Shown: positions 11,351-23,834 of the stretch, piece by piece
Layout: each line of letters opens with the position of its first letter
How positions within the stretch are numbered: position 1 is the first letter of the stretch
Origin: Isoetes taiwanensis
Taxonomy: Eukaryota > Streptophyta > Lycopodiopsida > Isoetales > Isoetaceae
Direction: 5' to 3'
Assembly (NCBI GenBank): GCA_021234155.1
Contig: JAJEKV010000024.1
Coordinates: 11,010,913-11,074,912, forward strand
DNA length: 64,000 nucleotides
Made by a program: the position numbers and the translations under genes
Notes under the pieces: generated by a model
What the model was told of the DNA's origin: nothing
Databases searched by the model: none
The model's input: the letters and a program-made list of their open reading frames with translations, nothing else

Positions 11351-14300
11351 CTTTTTTTCTGTTTTAGAAAAGGATGTTGAAAATTGAGAATATTACTAAC
11401 ACAATTGTAGTTGATAGTGGGGAGAGAGATCGGTAGTGCAATCATTGGAGCTGCTCAAGGATATTAACAAAAATTGCACTAAAAGGTCAAGTTGGAAGTG
11501 GAGAGCTACTTGAAGGCGGAAGGGAGTGGACTGCTTTGCAACTTTGGGATCTTGAAGGGAATTTAGTTGATATAGCAAATGTCTTATGCATTCGGGACTT
11601 GTTAAAAATTTAATTTCGGTCGGTCGGTTGGTAGATTTGGGGTGCTCGAGTCAATTTTGACTCAAATGGTTTGTAAGATTTTCCTTGATAATAAATTAAA
11701 GTTTTATGCTCAAAGATGTGGAAATCTCTTTCGGTTGAATCACATGGCGTTTGATAGCATCAATCTTTACCTTGAGTTCAAACCAAGAACTTTGGCTGTG
11801 AGGTTGGGACACACCCATTATAACAACATCAAATTTATGGCTGCTTGAGGGGTTGGATTGGTGTGATAAGGCTGAAAGTAAAAATCAGTTGTGTGAGGGC
11901 TGCATGCTAGGCAAAATAAATAGATTGCCTTTTACAAAATCAAAGCATAAGACCAACAATGTCTTTGGAATTGGTTCATCTGATTTGTGTGGACCCTTAA
12001 ATGTGAAAAGTAGAACAAACAAGAGATATTTCATCACCTTTATTGATGATTATAGCGAGAAAATGCAAAGTCTATTGCTTAGCAAAGGAAATCACAAGCA
12101 TTGAATGCTTTTAAGCAATATGTAATGGAAGTTGAAAGGAAGCAGGTTGCAAACTCAAGTGCATAAAAGGTCAGGATAGAGGTGGAGAATATCTATACGC
12201 TAAATTTAAAAGTTTTGTATAGCCAATGGAATAAGAAGACAACTAACTTGCGGTACACACCACAACAAAGCGGAGTTGCGAGAAAGAAAGAAACGAGAAC
12301 ACTCTTGGATGCAGTGAGGACAATGCTCAAGCACAGTGGACTGCCAAACTACCTTTGGGAGGAAGCTCTTAAATCTGCAGCCACGATACAAAATAACCTG
12401 CCTACTCGAGTTTTAAAAGGTAAGACTCCTATCATGATGTAGTGCGGATGTGATGATAAACCAAACTTTGATTTGTTTAAAGTATATGGATGTCTAGCCT
12501 ATACTCATGTCCCCCTCTTGGTGAGGAAAAAATTGGATAATAAAGGCGGATTGGATTTCTCATTGGATATGATGAAGAGACAAAAGTCACGGGATCTTTG
12601 TACCTGAAACAAAGCAGATTGTTATCAGTGAGACATTGTCTTTGATGAATAGACTTTAATATAAGGAAAGAAATCTGAAAATTGAGAACAAGGAGGATAA
12701 GCCAAAAGCGGTCAAACAAGTGAAGTTTGAAGTAGATCTGAGAATCGATGATGAAATGGCGGATCAAAGTGACAATCTAGGCTCTAGCGATAATGAAGAA
12801 CAAGCTGATGATGCTACACAGGCTGAGATGCAAAGCCCGAGCAAACTTTTAGAAGAAGGAAAACTCAAGCTGAAAAATTATTGGAAGAAGCAAAAATTAA
12901 CACGGGGAGAATATGGGGGAAGCAGAACATGGAAGAAGTAGGAGATTGGAAAATGTTGAACAAATCATGGCCATCTTAGAGGATGACATTGTACACGCAA
13001 ATTTTGAAGATGCAATGGAAGTTGAAAACAATGATAAATGGTTCTGAGGCTATGAAGGATGAGTTAGAATCATTTTAAACAAGCAGGCACCTATGACTTA
13101 GTAGATCTCCACGAGAAACAAAACGTGGTGGGATGCAAATGGTTATATAAAATAAAAACAGGTGCAGATGGAAATAAGAAATACAAAGCCAGATTAGTTG
13201 CACAAGGGTTCACCCAAAGGAAGGGAGTTGATTATGATGAGACTTATTCACCAATAGTGAAGTTGACCCGGTTTAAGATTATTGATTAGCATGGCAAATT
13301 GTTTGAATCTTGAATTGCATCATATGGATGTAAAAAACACCTTTTTAAATGCAAACTTAGAGGAGGACATTTATATGAAAGCAGGCACACAGGTTGAACA
13401 TGGAAATGACAAAGTATGGAAGTTAAAAAAGGCTGTATATGGATTAAAACAATCCCCAAGGGAATGGTATGCTTGCATTGATAGCTTTCTTAGAGAGCGG
13501 GGTTTTATGAAATTCAGAAATGATGGTAACTTGTATAAATACCAAAGGGATAAAAGGTATTGCATAATTGCTCTTTTTGTAGACGATTGTATTATGGCAG
13601 CAACTGACATGGACATGATGAATCATTGCAAGGGCATTTTGAAATCCAGATTTCAAATGGTGACCTTGAGTGAATTAAAAAGTTTCTAGGAATTGAAGTG
13701 GAAAGAAAGCAGGGGAAAAGCAAGGTTATTCTGTTGTTGCAAAGAAATCATATTGATAACATGGTTAAAAGGTTAAGATTGGAAGATGCAAAAACAGCAA
13801 AAACACCACTAGAGACAGGACATAGACTTACGGTGATAGATGACATTTGAGGAGAAGGAAAGGATTGAAATGGAGAACATACCCTATCAGGCTATAATTG
13901 GATGCTTATTGTATATCACAAACAATACCGGGCGGACATTGCATATCACGATAAACATACTTAGCGGGAGGAATCATAACCCTACCAAAAGCCATTGGAA
14001 TGCAGCAAAACGTGTTCTAAGATATCTCAAGGGTACAAGAAATCAAGGGATTACCTATGATGCAGAAAGTCAAACCTTGGAGGCATTTTGTGATTCAGAC
14101 TGGGCTGGTGATCTAAGCTCAAGGAAATCCACATCAGGGTTTGCAACATATTTTGGAGGAGGAATAATATCCTGGAAATGCAAAAAACAGGGAGCAATAG
14201 CCATGTCATCTGCTGAAGCGAGAATATCACGGCGGCGACATTAGTTTCAAAGGAAATAGTTTGGCTAAGAAGGTTGTTAGAGGAGTTTGATTGCATCTGA

Positions 14301-14560
14301 GAGAAGTTCAACCATAATATATTACGGCGACCAAAGTTGCATAGCTATAATCAAAAATCCTATCAAGCATGAGAGGACCAAACATATTGAACTTAGCATG
14401 CACTTCATTGAGATTTGAGAAAGAAAATAATTGAAATGAGGTTCATAAGTACGGATGAGCAAATAGCGGACATTTTCACCAAGGCACTTCGAGGCCTAAG
14501 CCTTTGCTATTTGAAGGGCTGAAAATAACAGAAATTACTGATGTGAGCAAGTTATCATAA
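11351..14560 (+). pseudogene. Copia A pol (protease, integrase, RT, RNase H), frame-broken
   Basis: Domain order follows Ty1/copia. The protease DSG motif lies near 11413. The GAG-pre-integrase segment and integrase lie at 11642-12442, with CEGCMLGK, DLCGP and ITFIDDY. RT lies at about 13120-13700, with the catalytic FVDDC near 13576-13590. RNase H lies at 13840-14560, with CDSDWAGD, KSTSGF and a damaged SSAEAEY. The longest clean stretch, 13282-13689, crosses the site where copia B has a 2-base T-run expansion; here the run is shorter and the RT frame stays open through FLRERGFMKF. Frameshifts and stops elsewhere prevent a polyprotein. The closing stop follows DVSKLS, as in copia B. Confidence 0.85.
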
Positions 14561-14663
14561 GTCTCAGAAATTTATTGCAGATAGATGACTTATAGGTGAG
14601 TCTATGTTGCATAGTTATATGATGATTGATCAAGTAAGTGATAAGTTGCAGAAATATTTAATG

Positions 14664-14672
14664 AAGGAGGAA
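14664..14672 (+). promoter_or_regulatory. Copia A polypurine tract
   Basis: AAGGAGGAA lies directly before the TG of the 3' LTR. The same tract precedes the LTRs at 21485, 42943 and 50705. Confidence 0.8.
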
Positions 14673-15277
14673 TGTTGAAATTGCAGATCATTACAATATT
14701 TCTGAGCACAGAAGTATTAAGGAGATCTTGTGCAGCATGATCAGGGGATTAAGGTAGTCCTGAAGAAGTTGAAGTTTTGAATAGTTGCCCTATGTAAACA
14801 TTGAAATTATGTTTAAAGGGTTGATTCGAAAAAACCATAGTGGTTCAAACATGACACTAGGTCAAAGTGTCAAATATTATATCTTGCAGTCGTGGGTTAT
14901 TTTTGAAGATTAAGCAAGCGGTCGGGGCTGAACCCGGCACAAATTCTGAGAGGCAAAACCACCTGTATAAATTCTATTTTAAGTGCGGAACCGTCGGGAT
15001 AAACCCTGTAACTATGTACAGCATTCTTTGGTTGTGAATATAGAGGTCGGAGATGGCCGGAGGCGCCATGAAATGAAATGACCTAAGCTCTAATATGAGT
15101 GTTTGCTTTGCTTTCGATAATTTGATGTGCAAATTTGCATTAAACCAATGGTTGGATAAGATTTATAAATTGCATATGAGTTGTTGAACATTAGGCTCAT
15201 TGTTATGCTCCAATATTAAATTTCAAATCAAGGTTTAATATTGTGCTCAATTCTTGTGGAAATCTTAAATAACATCA
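14673..15277 (+). mobile_element. Copia A 3' LTR (605 bp)
   Basis: It is bounded by the polypurine tract and by the TAAAC target duplication. It reads GGGGATTAAGG where B-copy 3' LTRs read GGGGACTAAGG, and TCAAATCAAGG where they read TCAAAACAAGG. In both positions it agrees with the truncated copia A2 in the same 25-kb copy. Confidence 0.9.
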
Positions 15278-15592
15278 TAAACTGCCTTTAATCTAAAGAA
15301 AATGAAGAAAAACAGCTAAAAGAATCTAAGCTATATGCTTGCCGCTCTTATGGAGTTTTTGCTTGGCCAAAAAGTTGCATTGATTGCTTTGGCGGTTTGT
15401 AGAGTCTCAATGTTTTGTGCACTAACAAATTTGACCAATTGGGGTGACTCTAAGAACAAGATATTGTTTAATTTAAGAGATGCAATTAAAGGACACATTC
15501 ATTGTTTTATCACATTGTTTTATCACATTCAGTACTATTACCATATGTACGGTACAAATTACGACTTTATGCAAAAATGCGGTGTGCAATAA

Positions 15593-16578
15593 TGGTGCCA
15601 CAAGAAGAAATCGTAGCTTTATAAGCTAAGATTTCCTAAGGTTAAGGGGCGTATTAGGTATAGGAATATGTATAAAGATGATGGTGGAATGGCGGCCGTA
15701 GTTTTTCAAGGTTTTGTGGTTTGTAAGAGTGGATGTTATCTAAGGTTTGGCATGCATTAATGATCTGATGGTGATGGGTCTTTATGGCATTAAATCGAGA
15801 GGAAGGTGTCTTTTGCATCTTATTTGAACATGTAGTTTATCGGTGGGCCTTGGAGATGAAGCTTTGGCGCCTTGAACCGGTATTTTTTCTTTTTGTTTGA
15901 TTCATTTTTCTCTGTTATCTGTTGTGTCCATTTGTTAGTATTGTAAAAATCATTTGGAATCTTGTTTACGCTTTTGGGTGAGGCATCTCGATGAGGAAAG
16001 CGACCCGAGAAAGGTGCGGATTATACTGTTTATCTGAGGAGATCAATCCATGGCTATTGGTTGAGCTGATTACATTATGACTCTTAGTTTTGTTTTTAGG
16101 GTTATATATGTTGTTTGTCTGTTTTGATCTTATGAACAATATGTACATTAAGCGTATAATTCAAATGGGGTTGAAATTGAAATGTGCAATCTGTTTTTCT
16201 GAGACCTTCATGTTGTTTGTGCTTGATATTTAAATAATACATTTGTCTTGACATATTTTTTGGTTAAGTGGGCCCATTTTTTGTGTATAAGGGGATCGGT
16301 GGGGATCCCTCTTATATGGATGAAATCTTTGGTGCTAAGCGGGGTTCGATTCCACGGACTCATGTACATGTATTTCAGTATTATGCGATATCTCAATGGT
16401 TGTGAGGGGTAAAAATATTGAGTCAAGCTGTGCAAGGTTGACTTTCAAAGCACACCCAATGGATGGCCCAGATCTGAGGAATAAAGATGTGGGCCTCGAA
16501 ACCTTAGCTTTTTTTTATTTTGGGCCTTCATCTAACAGCCGAAAAAAATCGAAAGGGAGTCCAACCATAATGCAACCA
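15593..16578. mobile_element. TAA-flanked 0.98-kb insertion in R2-A (unclassified)
   Basis: Comparison with the uninterrupted R copies (GTGCAATAACAAAGTG at 31592) shows a clean insertion with TAA on both sides, starting TGGTGCC and ending GCAACCA. The same unit lies at 22398-23368, 43870-44847 and 51634-52623, and is truncated at 61084-61721. A 3-bp TAA duplication suits PIF/Harbinger-type DNA elements, but inverted termini are only about 4 bp (TGGT/ACCA) and no transposase is encoded. TG/CA ends are also compatible with an LTR fragment. Family uncertain. It carries Pol III-like boxes. Confidence 0.5.
16261..16353 (+). promoter_or_regulatory. Pol III-like A box (16261-16271) and B box (16343-16353)
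   Basis: TGGTTAAGTGG fits the A-box consensus TRGYNNANNNG, and GGTTCGATTCC is an exact B box (GGTTCGANNCC) 82 bases downstream. The B box is exact in all four complete copies of the insertion. Spacing is longer than in an ordinary tRNA, so a SINE-like head or a degenerate tRNA-related RNA is more likely than a functional tRNA. Confidence 0.4.
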
Positions 16579-17043
16579 TAAACGCAGAGTGATGATGACA
16601 GAAGATAGTTTGAAGAATATTTACTAGAATTCTAGAAGCGGGATGAGATTTCTTGTAGTTTTGGGTTTTGGCATGTAGAGATTACTAGTTGACTCAAAGA
16701 CTTAAAGAATATCGAAGTTTACTACTTGTGGTGCCACGAGATGACCCTTATTTCTTATTGGAGGAAACATTGTAAACTTTTTGTTGAAATCTTTGTGATT
16801 CGGATAAAAATGTTGTTGTTAGGCTTCTTTTGGAGAAAGATCTGTTTGGGCTCTTATTGACATTGTCTTATAAATCTGTAAATGTTTCAACCTAATGTTA
16901 GTTGCAATGGTAGCTGTTGCTGCCAGTATTATGATCATTGTTGGTGGAAAGTGGCTTTCACGTCAGATTTCAAAAACGAAAAATGAAAACAATCTAGTAA
17001 GTAGGACTAATCCCTAATTTCAAAAAATCCCTAATGCATAATC

Positions 17044-17325
17044 TATTGCATACATGCCTTTTCCTTCGGGCCAAAACCAAGCTCGAACAAAAGCCATGAT
17101 CTTCGGCTAAAGTGCCTTTTATCTAAAGAAAATGAAGAAAAACAGCTAAAAGAATCTAAGCTAGATGCTTGCCGCTCTTATGGAGTTTTTGCTTTGGCCA
17201 AAAAGTTGCATCTGAAGCTTGCTTGGCGGTTTGTAGAGTCTCAATGTTTTGTGCACTACGAATTTGACCAATTGGGGTGACTCGAGAACAAGATATTGTT
17301 TAATTCAAGAGATGCAATTAAAGGA
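17044..17325. repeat. R3, copy A (truncated at 282 bp)
   Basis: R from TATTGCATAC to GCAATTAAAGGA, where it leaves the R sequence and continues as block T. The same break occurs at 24118, 45597 and 53369. Confidence 0.8.
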
Positions 17326-18921
17326 TGAATAAGTAAATTAAAATTTTATTTCTAAGAATCCCATCAATTAAAAGATTAATATATAAGAAACCGGCTAAAT
17401 GGCTTAAATACATGAATTTGAAGATCACGGGCTTTGCCGTTGATGCTTTGAGCGAGTTTTTGAATGTTAGCCACCGTTACATGAACAATAACTATGGATA
17501 AAAAAGTTTAATAATGCAGTGTCATGATGATTAAAAGAGCAAATTTAAAGGAGTTTTTGCTGGAGACAATTAAAGCAAGAAGCCCTTGTAATGTTCTCCA
17601 TATACTCTCCACATACAAGACCTTAACCATTGCCTTGCTGCAATGTTCTCCATATACTCTCCACATACAAGACCTTAACCATTGCCACATCTCAAAATGG
17701 CATGCGAGCCAACCCGTTCTTTCATAAGCTAAAATATAAAATTCACCATCAGCGGTTGGTATGAGAAAAACAATAAGAAAGATGCACATCAACACTTTTA
17801 TCCCTTGGGAAAATAGCCTTTGGGAACTTCATTAGCCTCATAATGTTTACCTTAAGAGAAGAGATTGGACTATAATCATTACATAAAGATTGATTTATAA
17901 AACCATTTCAACCATACTTCTAGATCATCCAGCAAATAGAGATACCTTGGGAAGAACATGTAGTGGAGTTATGACAAATGCAGTGGAGTTGAAGCACTTG
18001 TCAATTTCCAAATGCACACTATATGGAAATATGGCAGAAGGCATGTTCGCATTAGATCTTCACATCTAGAACATAGAAATAAAAGCAAGCATGTGTAACT
18101 AGAGGCTAGATGTCTAGGAAAAAACAAAAGATTTGCCAATCATTCTAATAAAGGAGAAGCATATGGTAAATGTTCATGGTTAAAATAACATGGTTGCTTT
18201 GTTTCTTTCTTTAGAAAAGCAGGTAATTGTTGTCATAGTTGAAATGACATATTTAGATGTGAAGTAGATCGTTGCCCCATCTTTATGTGCCTTGGGCCGA
18301 GGAGATAACACTCATTTTTAGCAAGAAAAATAGCAAAGCTAGCAACTTCCACCTATGTGGAAATCACAAAAAGGCCTTACTTAGATGATGACGGAGGAGT
18401 CACCACCTTACAAGCTTGTGGATGATATCAGTTGCTTTGGATATAGAGATGTTCACCAACTCCTCTGGCATATCTGAGTTCTAATGGATTAGAAAGAAAG
18501 GACAATATTGAGTATAAAAACTATAGTTTCTTCATGCATGCTTCAACAACGATTGAGCGATGTCAACTATCACACATCATGTATCATGAAATAGACTATA
18601 CGCATCACATATGCCATCTGCCAAAATATGGAAACCTCTCTCCAGAATAACCATAAGCATTATGCTTTTTCGGTGGGAAACGGACTAGTAACTCAAACAA
18701 TAAGATAAGAATAAGTTGAATTTGCTAATTTTGATCACAAATCTAGTTCCATCTAGCCTACATCGGCTCTTCTTGCCTCTACAACCTAAATTCAACACTT
18801 ATAAAATAGCATCCATTATCTATGTCAAAAACTTTGAATCGGATCAAAGCTATGGATAGATGGAAGAACCTACACATTAGATTAGTTAAGACTATTCTTA
18901 CTCGGAATGATCATATGCTTG
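17326..18921. repeat. Block T, copy A-i (truncated T-U)
   Basis: AT-rich, unclassified sequence beginning TGAATAAGTAAATTAA. It contains a 44-bp unit (ATGTTCTCCATATACTCTCC...) twice, 52 bp apart, at 17591-17634 and 17643-17686. On the minus strand short open stretches look mildly coding (for example FPKAIFPRDK and HFEMWQWLRSCM in the 53586-53906 copy), but I recognise no family. It ends at the AGC joint with truncated copia A2; in the next copy the same sequence continues into U. Confidence 0.6.
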
Positions 18922-21374
18922 AGCAATATGTAATGGAAGTTGAAAGGAAACATGTTGCAAACTCAAGTGCATAAGGTCAAATAGAGGTGGAGAATATCTA
19001 TACGCTAAATTTAAAAGTTTTGTATAGCCAATGGAATAAGAAGACAACTAACTGCGGTACACACCACAACAAAGCGGAGTTGCGAGAAAGAAAGAAACGA
19101 GAACACTCTTGGATGCGGTGAGGACAATGCTCAAGCACGATTGGACTGCCAAACTACCTTTAGGAGGAAGCTCTTAAATCTGCAGCCACGATACAAAATA
19201 ACACGCCTACTCGAGTTTTAAAAGGTAAGACTCCTATCATGATGTGAATGCGGATGTGATGATAAACCAAACTTTGATTTGTTTAAAGTATATGGATGTC
19301 TAGCCTATACTCATGTCCCTCTTGGTGAGGAAAAAAATTGGATAATAAAGGCAGAGATTGGATTTCTCATTGGATATGATGAAGAGACAAAAGTGCAGGA
19401 TCTTTGTACACGAAACAAAAGCAGTTGTTATCAGTGAGAGACATTGTCTTTGATGAATAGACTTTTATATAAGGAAAGAAATCTGAAAATTGAGAACAAG
19501 GAGGATAAGCCAAAAGCGGTCAAACAAGTGAAGTTTGAAGTAGATCTGAGAATCGATGATGAAATGGCGGATCAAAGTGACAATCTAGGCTCTAGCGATA
19601 ATGAAGAACAAAAGCTGATGATGCTACACACAGGCTGAGATGCAAGCTGAGCAAACTTTTAGAAGAAGGAAAACTCAAGCTGAAAAATTATTGGAAGAAG
19701 CAAAAATTAACACGGGGAGAATATGGGAGAAACGAGAACATGGAAGAAGTAGGAGATTGGAAAATGTTGAACAAATCATGGCCATCTTAGAGGATGACAT
19801 TGTACACCGCAAATTTTGAAGATGCAATGGAAGTTGAAAACAATGATAAATGGTTTGGGCTATGAAGGATGAGTTAGAATCATTTAAACAAGCAGGCACC
19901 TATGACTTAGTAGATCTCCACGAGAAACAAAAGCGTGGTGGGATGCAAATGGTTATATAAAATAAAAGCAGTGCGGATGGAAATAAAAATACAAAGCGGA
20001 TTAGTTGCACAAGGGTTCACCCAAAGGAAGGGAGTTGATTATGATGAGACTTATTCACCAATAGTGAAGTTGACCAGTTTAAGATTATTGATTAGCATGG
20101 CAAATTGTTTGAATCTTGAATTGCATCATATGGATGTAAAAACAGCCTTTTTAAATGCAAACTTAGAGGAGGACATTTATATGAAACAGGCACCTGGGTT
20201 CGAACATGGAAATGACAAAGTATGGAAGTTAAAAAAGGCTGTATATGGATTAAAACAATCCCCAAGGGAATGGTATGCTTGCATTGATAGCTTTTTCTTA
20301 GAGAGCGGGGTTTTATGAAATTCAGAAATGATGGTAACTTGTATAAATACCAAAGGGATAAAAGGTATTGCATAATTGCTCTTTTTGTAGACGATTGTAT
20401 TATGGCAGCAACTGACATGGACATGATGAATCATTGCAAGGGCATTTTGAAATCCAGATTTCAAATGGTGACCTTGGTGAATTAAAAAAGTTTCTAGGAA
20501 TTGAAGTGGAAAGAAAAGCGGGGAAAAGCAAAGGTTATTCTATTTGTTGCAAAGAAATCATATTGATAACATGGTTAAAAGGTTGATTGGAAGATGCAAA
20601 AGCAGCAAAAACACCACTAGAGGCGGGACATAGACTTACGGTGGTAGATGACATTTCGAGAGAAGGAAAGGATTGAAATGGAGAACATACCCTATCGGGC
20701 TATAATTGGATGCTTATTGTATATCACAAACAATACCGGGCGGACATTGCATATCGATAAACATACTTAGCGGGAGGAATCATAACCCTACCAAAAGCCA
20801 TTGGAATGCGACAAAAGCGTGTTCTAAGATATCTCAAGGGTACAAGAAATCAAGGGATTACCTATGATGCGAGAAAGTCAAACCTTGGAGGCATTTTTGT
20901 GATTGGTGGGCTGGTGATCTAAGCTCAAGGAAATCCACATCGGGGTTTGCAACATATTTTGGAGGAGGAATAATATCACGGAAATGCAAAAAGCGAGGGG
21001 AGCAATAGCCATGTCATCTGCTGAAGCGAGAATATCGGCCGGCGACATTAGTTTCAAAGGAAATAGTTTGGCTAAGAAGGTTGTTAGAGGAGTTTGATTG
21101 CATCTGAGAGAAGTTCAACCATAATATATTACGGCGACCAAAGTTGCATAGCTATAATCAAAAATCTGTCAAGCATGAGAGGACCAAACATATTGAACTT
21201 AGCATGCACTTCATTGAGATTTTGGCAAAGAAAGAAAATAATTGAAATGAGGTTCATAAGTACGGATGAGCAAATAGCGGACATTTTCACCAAGGCACTT
21301 CGAGCCTAAGCAGCGCTATTTGAAGGAGAAAGCGAAAATACGAGAAATTGCTTGATGTGAGCAAGTTATCATAA
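18922..21374 (+). pseudogene. Copia A2 partial pol (integrase end, RT, RNase H)
   Basis: The integrase C-terminal half starts at the junction. RT is readable at 19935-20318 (GCKWLYKIK, VAQGFTQRKGVDYDETYSP, MDVKTAFLNANLEEDI) and continues in another frame after 20318 with FVDDC near 20386-20400. RNase H motifs follow to a stop at 21372-21374, but CDSDWAGD and SSAEAEY are corrupted. Compared with copia B nearly every change lies at a CAG or CTG. For example 42437 reads CCTGGAAATGC, and the matching site near 20977 reads CACGGAAATGC. It lacks the N-terminal integrase and everything upstream, so it cannot encode a full polyprotein. Confidence 0.82.
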
Positions 21375-21484
21375 GTCTCGAAATTTATTGCGGATAGATG
21401 ACTTATAGGTGAGTCTATGTTGCATAGTTATATGATGATTGATCAAGTAAGTGATAAGTTGCGAAATATTTAATGAAGGAGGAA

Positions 21485-22078
21485 TGTTGAAATTGCGGAT
21501 CATTACAATATTTACGAGCCGCAATATTAAGGAGATCTTGTGCAGCATGATCAGGGGATTAAGGTAGTCCTGAAGAAGTTGAAGTTTTGAATAGTTGCCC
21601 TATGTAAACATTGAAATTATGTTTAAAGGGTTGATTCGAAAAAACCATAGTGGTTCAAACATGACACTAGGTCAAAGTGTCAAATATTATATGCAGTGCG
21701 TGGGTTATTTTTTGAAGATTAAGCAAGCGGTGGGGCCTGAACCGGCACAAATTCTGAGGCAAAACCACTGTATAAATTCTATTTTAAGTGCGGAACCGTC
21801 GGGATAAACCCCTGTAACTATATGCGGCATTCTTTGGTTGTGAATATAGAGGTCGGAGATGGCGGGCGCCATGAAATGAAATGACCTAAGCTCTAATATG
21901 AGTGTTTGCTTTGCTCGATAATTTGATGTGCAAATTTGCATTAAACCAATGGTTGGATAAGATTTATAAATTGCATATGAGTTGTTGAACATTAGGCTCA
22001 TTGTTATGCTCCAATATTAAATTTCAAATCAAGGTTTAATATTGTGCTCAATTCTTGTGGAAATCTTAAATAACATCA
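21485..22078 (+). mobile_element. Copia A2 3' LTR (594 bp)
   Basis: It follows the polypurine tract AAGGAGGAA (21476-21484) and ends AATAACATCA. It shares GGGGATTAAGG and TCAAATCAAGG with the copia A 3' LTR and differs there from both B-copy 3' LTRs. Confidence 0.85.
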
Positions 22079-23834
22079 TAAAGCGCCTTTAATCTAAAGA
22101 AAATGAAAAAAGCGACTAAAAGAATCTAAGCTATATGCTTGCAGCTCTTATGGAGTTTTGCTTGGCCAAAAAGTTGCATTGAAGCTTGCTTGGCGGTTTG
22201 TAGAGTCTCAATGTTTTGTGCACTAACAAATTTGACCAATTGGGGTGACTCTAAGAACAAGATATTGTTTAATTTAAGAGATGCAATTAAAGGACACATT
22301 CATTGTTTTATCACATTGTTTTATCACATTGATTACTATTACCATATATACGACGGTACAAATTACGACTTTATGCAAAAATGCGATTGTGCAATAATGG
22401 TGCCACAAGAAGAAATCGTAGCTTTATAAGCTAAGATTTCCTAAGGTTTAAGGGGCGTATTAGTATAGGAATATGTATAAAGATGATGGTGGACGGCGAC
22501 CGTAGTTTTCAAGGTTTTGTGGTTTGTAAGAGTGGATGTTATCTAAGGTTTGGCATGCATTAATGATCTGATGGTGATGGGTCTTTATGGCATTAAATCG
22601 AGAGGAAGGTGTCTTTTGCATGCGCTGAACATGTAGTTTATCCGGTGGCGCCTTGGAGATGAAGCTTTGGCGCCTTGAACCAGGTATTTTTCTTTTTGTT
22701 TGATTCTGTTTTCTCTGTTATCTGTTGTGTCCGACTGTTAGTATTGTAAAAAATCTGTTGGAATCTTGTTTCTGCTTTTGGCTGAGGCATCTCGATGAGG
22801 AAAGCAGCCAGAAAGGTGCGGATTATACTGTTTATACAGGAGATCAATCCATGGCTATTGGTTGAACTGTTCTGTTATGACTCTTAGTTTTGTTTTTCAG
22901 GTTATATATGTTGTTGTCTGTTTTGATCTTATGAACAATATGTACATTAACTGTATAATTCAAATGGGGTTGAAATTGAAATGTGCAATCTGTTTTTTGC
23001 AGACCTTCATGTTGTTTGTGCTTGATATTTAAATAATACATTTGTACTGACATATTTTTTGGTTAAGTGGGCCCATTTTGTGTATAAGGGGATCGGTGGG
23101 GATCCCTCTTATATATGGATAATCTTTGGTGCTAAGCCGGGGTTCGATTCCACGGACTCATGTACATGTATTTCAGTATTATGCGATATCTCAATGGTTG
23201 TGAGGGGTAAAAATATTGAGTCAAGCTGTGCAAGGTTGACTTTCAAAAGCACCAATGGATGGCCCGGATCGAGGAATAAAGATGTGGGCCTCGAAACCTA
23301 GCTTTTTATTTTGGGCCTTCATCTAACGGTAGAAAAAAATCGAAAGGGAGTCAACCATAATGCAACCATAAGCAGTGATGATGGCGGAAGATAGTTTGAA
23401 GAATATTTACTAGAATTCTAGGCGGGGATGAGATTTCTTGTAGTTTTGGGTTTTGGCATGTAGAGATTACTAGTTGACTCAAAGACTTAAAGAATATCAC
23501 AGAAGTTTACTACTTGTGGTGCCACGAGATGACCCTTATTTCTTATTGGAGGAAACATTGTAAACTTTTTTTGTTGAAATGCTGTAGATTCAGATAAAAA
23601 ATGTTGTTGTTAGGCTTCTTTTGGAGAAAGATCTGTTTGGGCTCTTATTGACATTGTCTTATAAATCTGTAAATGTTTCAACCTAATGTTAGTTGCAATG
23701 GTAGCTGTTGCTGCCAGTATTATGATCATTGTTGGTGGAAAGTGGCTTTCACGTCAGATTTCAAAAACGAAAAATGAAAACAATCTAGTAAGTAGGACTA
23801 ATCCCTAATTTCAAAAAATCCCTAATGCATAATC
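22079..23834. repeat. R4, copy A (R2-type, with TAA-flanked insertion 22398-23368)
   Basis: Collinear with R2-A, including the TAA-flanked insertion (971 bp here), the foldback-end remnant before 23834, and the A and B boxes (about 23060 and 23134-23144). Only small differences, mostly at CAG/CTG sites, separate it from R2-A. Confidence 0.75.

Larger units (their letters stand above)
9699..15277 (+). mobile_element. Full-length Ty1/copia retrotransposon, copy A
   Basis: The element is 5.58 kb and has LTRs of 597 and 605 bp with TG...CA ends, a tRNA-Met-type primer site, gag, pol in copia order (protease, integrase, RT, RNase H) and a polypurine tract. Perfect TAAAC target duplications lie at 9694-9698 and 15278-15282. 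The reading frame is broken many times, and most breaks sit at CAG/CTG triplets. The intact-looking counterpart at 38006-43545 shows what the undamaged element encodes. Both sit at the same site in R, so one is a segmental copy of the other rather than a separate insertion. Confidence 0.92.
15278..17043. repeat. R2, copy A (right part of split R, with insertion)
   Basis: R continues from TAAACTGCC after the copia 3' LTR. It is interrupted at 15593-16578 by a 0.98-kb insertion flanked by TAA, then resumes at about 16582 with GAGTGATGATGACAG. Its tail breaks off after AGTAAGTAGG and joins a short piece like the foldback right end (ATCCCTAATTTCAAAAAATC, then CCTAATGC) before the next R begins. 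Confidence 0.75.
12114..18921. repeat. Internal tandem duplication in copy A, unit i (6.8 kb)
   Basis: This unit covers the 3' part of copia A, R2, R3 and the first part of block T, and is repeated at 18922-25710. The novel joint at 18922-18924 is AGC. AGC also ends the homologous left sequence (CTTGAGC in T, 25711-25713) and begins the homologous right sequence (AGCAATATG in copia, 12114). A 3-bp microhomology joint fits end-joining or template switching. Confidence 0.85.
18922..22078 (+). mobile_element. 5'-truncated copia A2 (duplicate of copia A 3' part)
   Basis: It begins in the integrase region at AGCAATATGTAATGG, fused to block T, and runs to the end of a single LTR at 22078. There is no 5' LTR, gag or protease. 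It arose by segmental duplication, so it was never an independent insertion. It is followed by TAAAGCGCC, the altered form of TAAACTGCC. Confidence 0.88.

Noticed and set aside
10296-14560. Pseudogenisation by RIP-like or methyl-C deamination
   Set aside because: Deamination would leave C-to-T and G-to-A transitions. Here the changes are indels and transversions around CAG/CTG, which fits base-calling error better.
17591-17686. Two 44-bp direct repeats, 52 bp apart, considered as a CRISPR-like array
   Set aside because: Only two units, an 8-bp spacer, plant DNA, and the same pair is copied in all T blocks. It is a simple local duplication.
18922-22078. Truncated copia A2 as a separate retrotransposition event
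   Set aside because: It shares its right flank and downstream blocks with copia A, and its left edge is a duplication joint with microhomology, not a target site.
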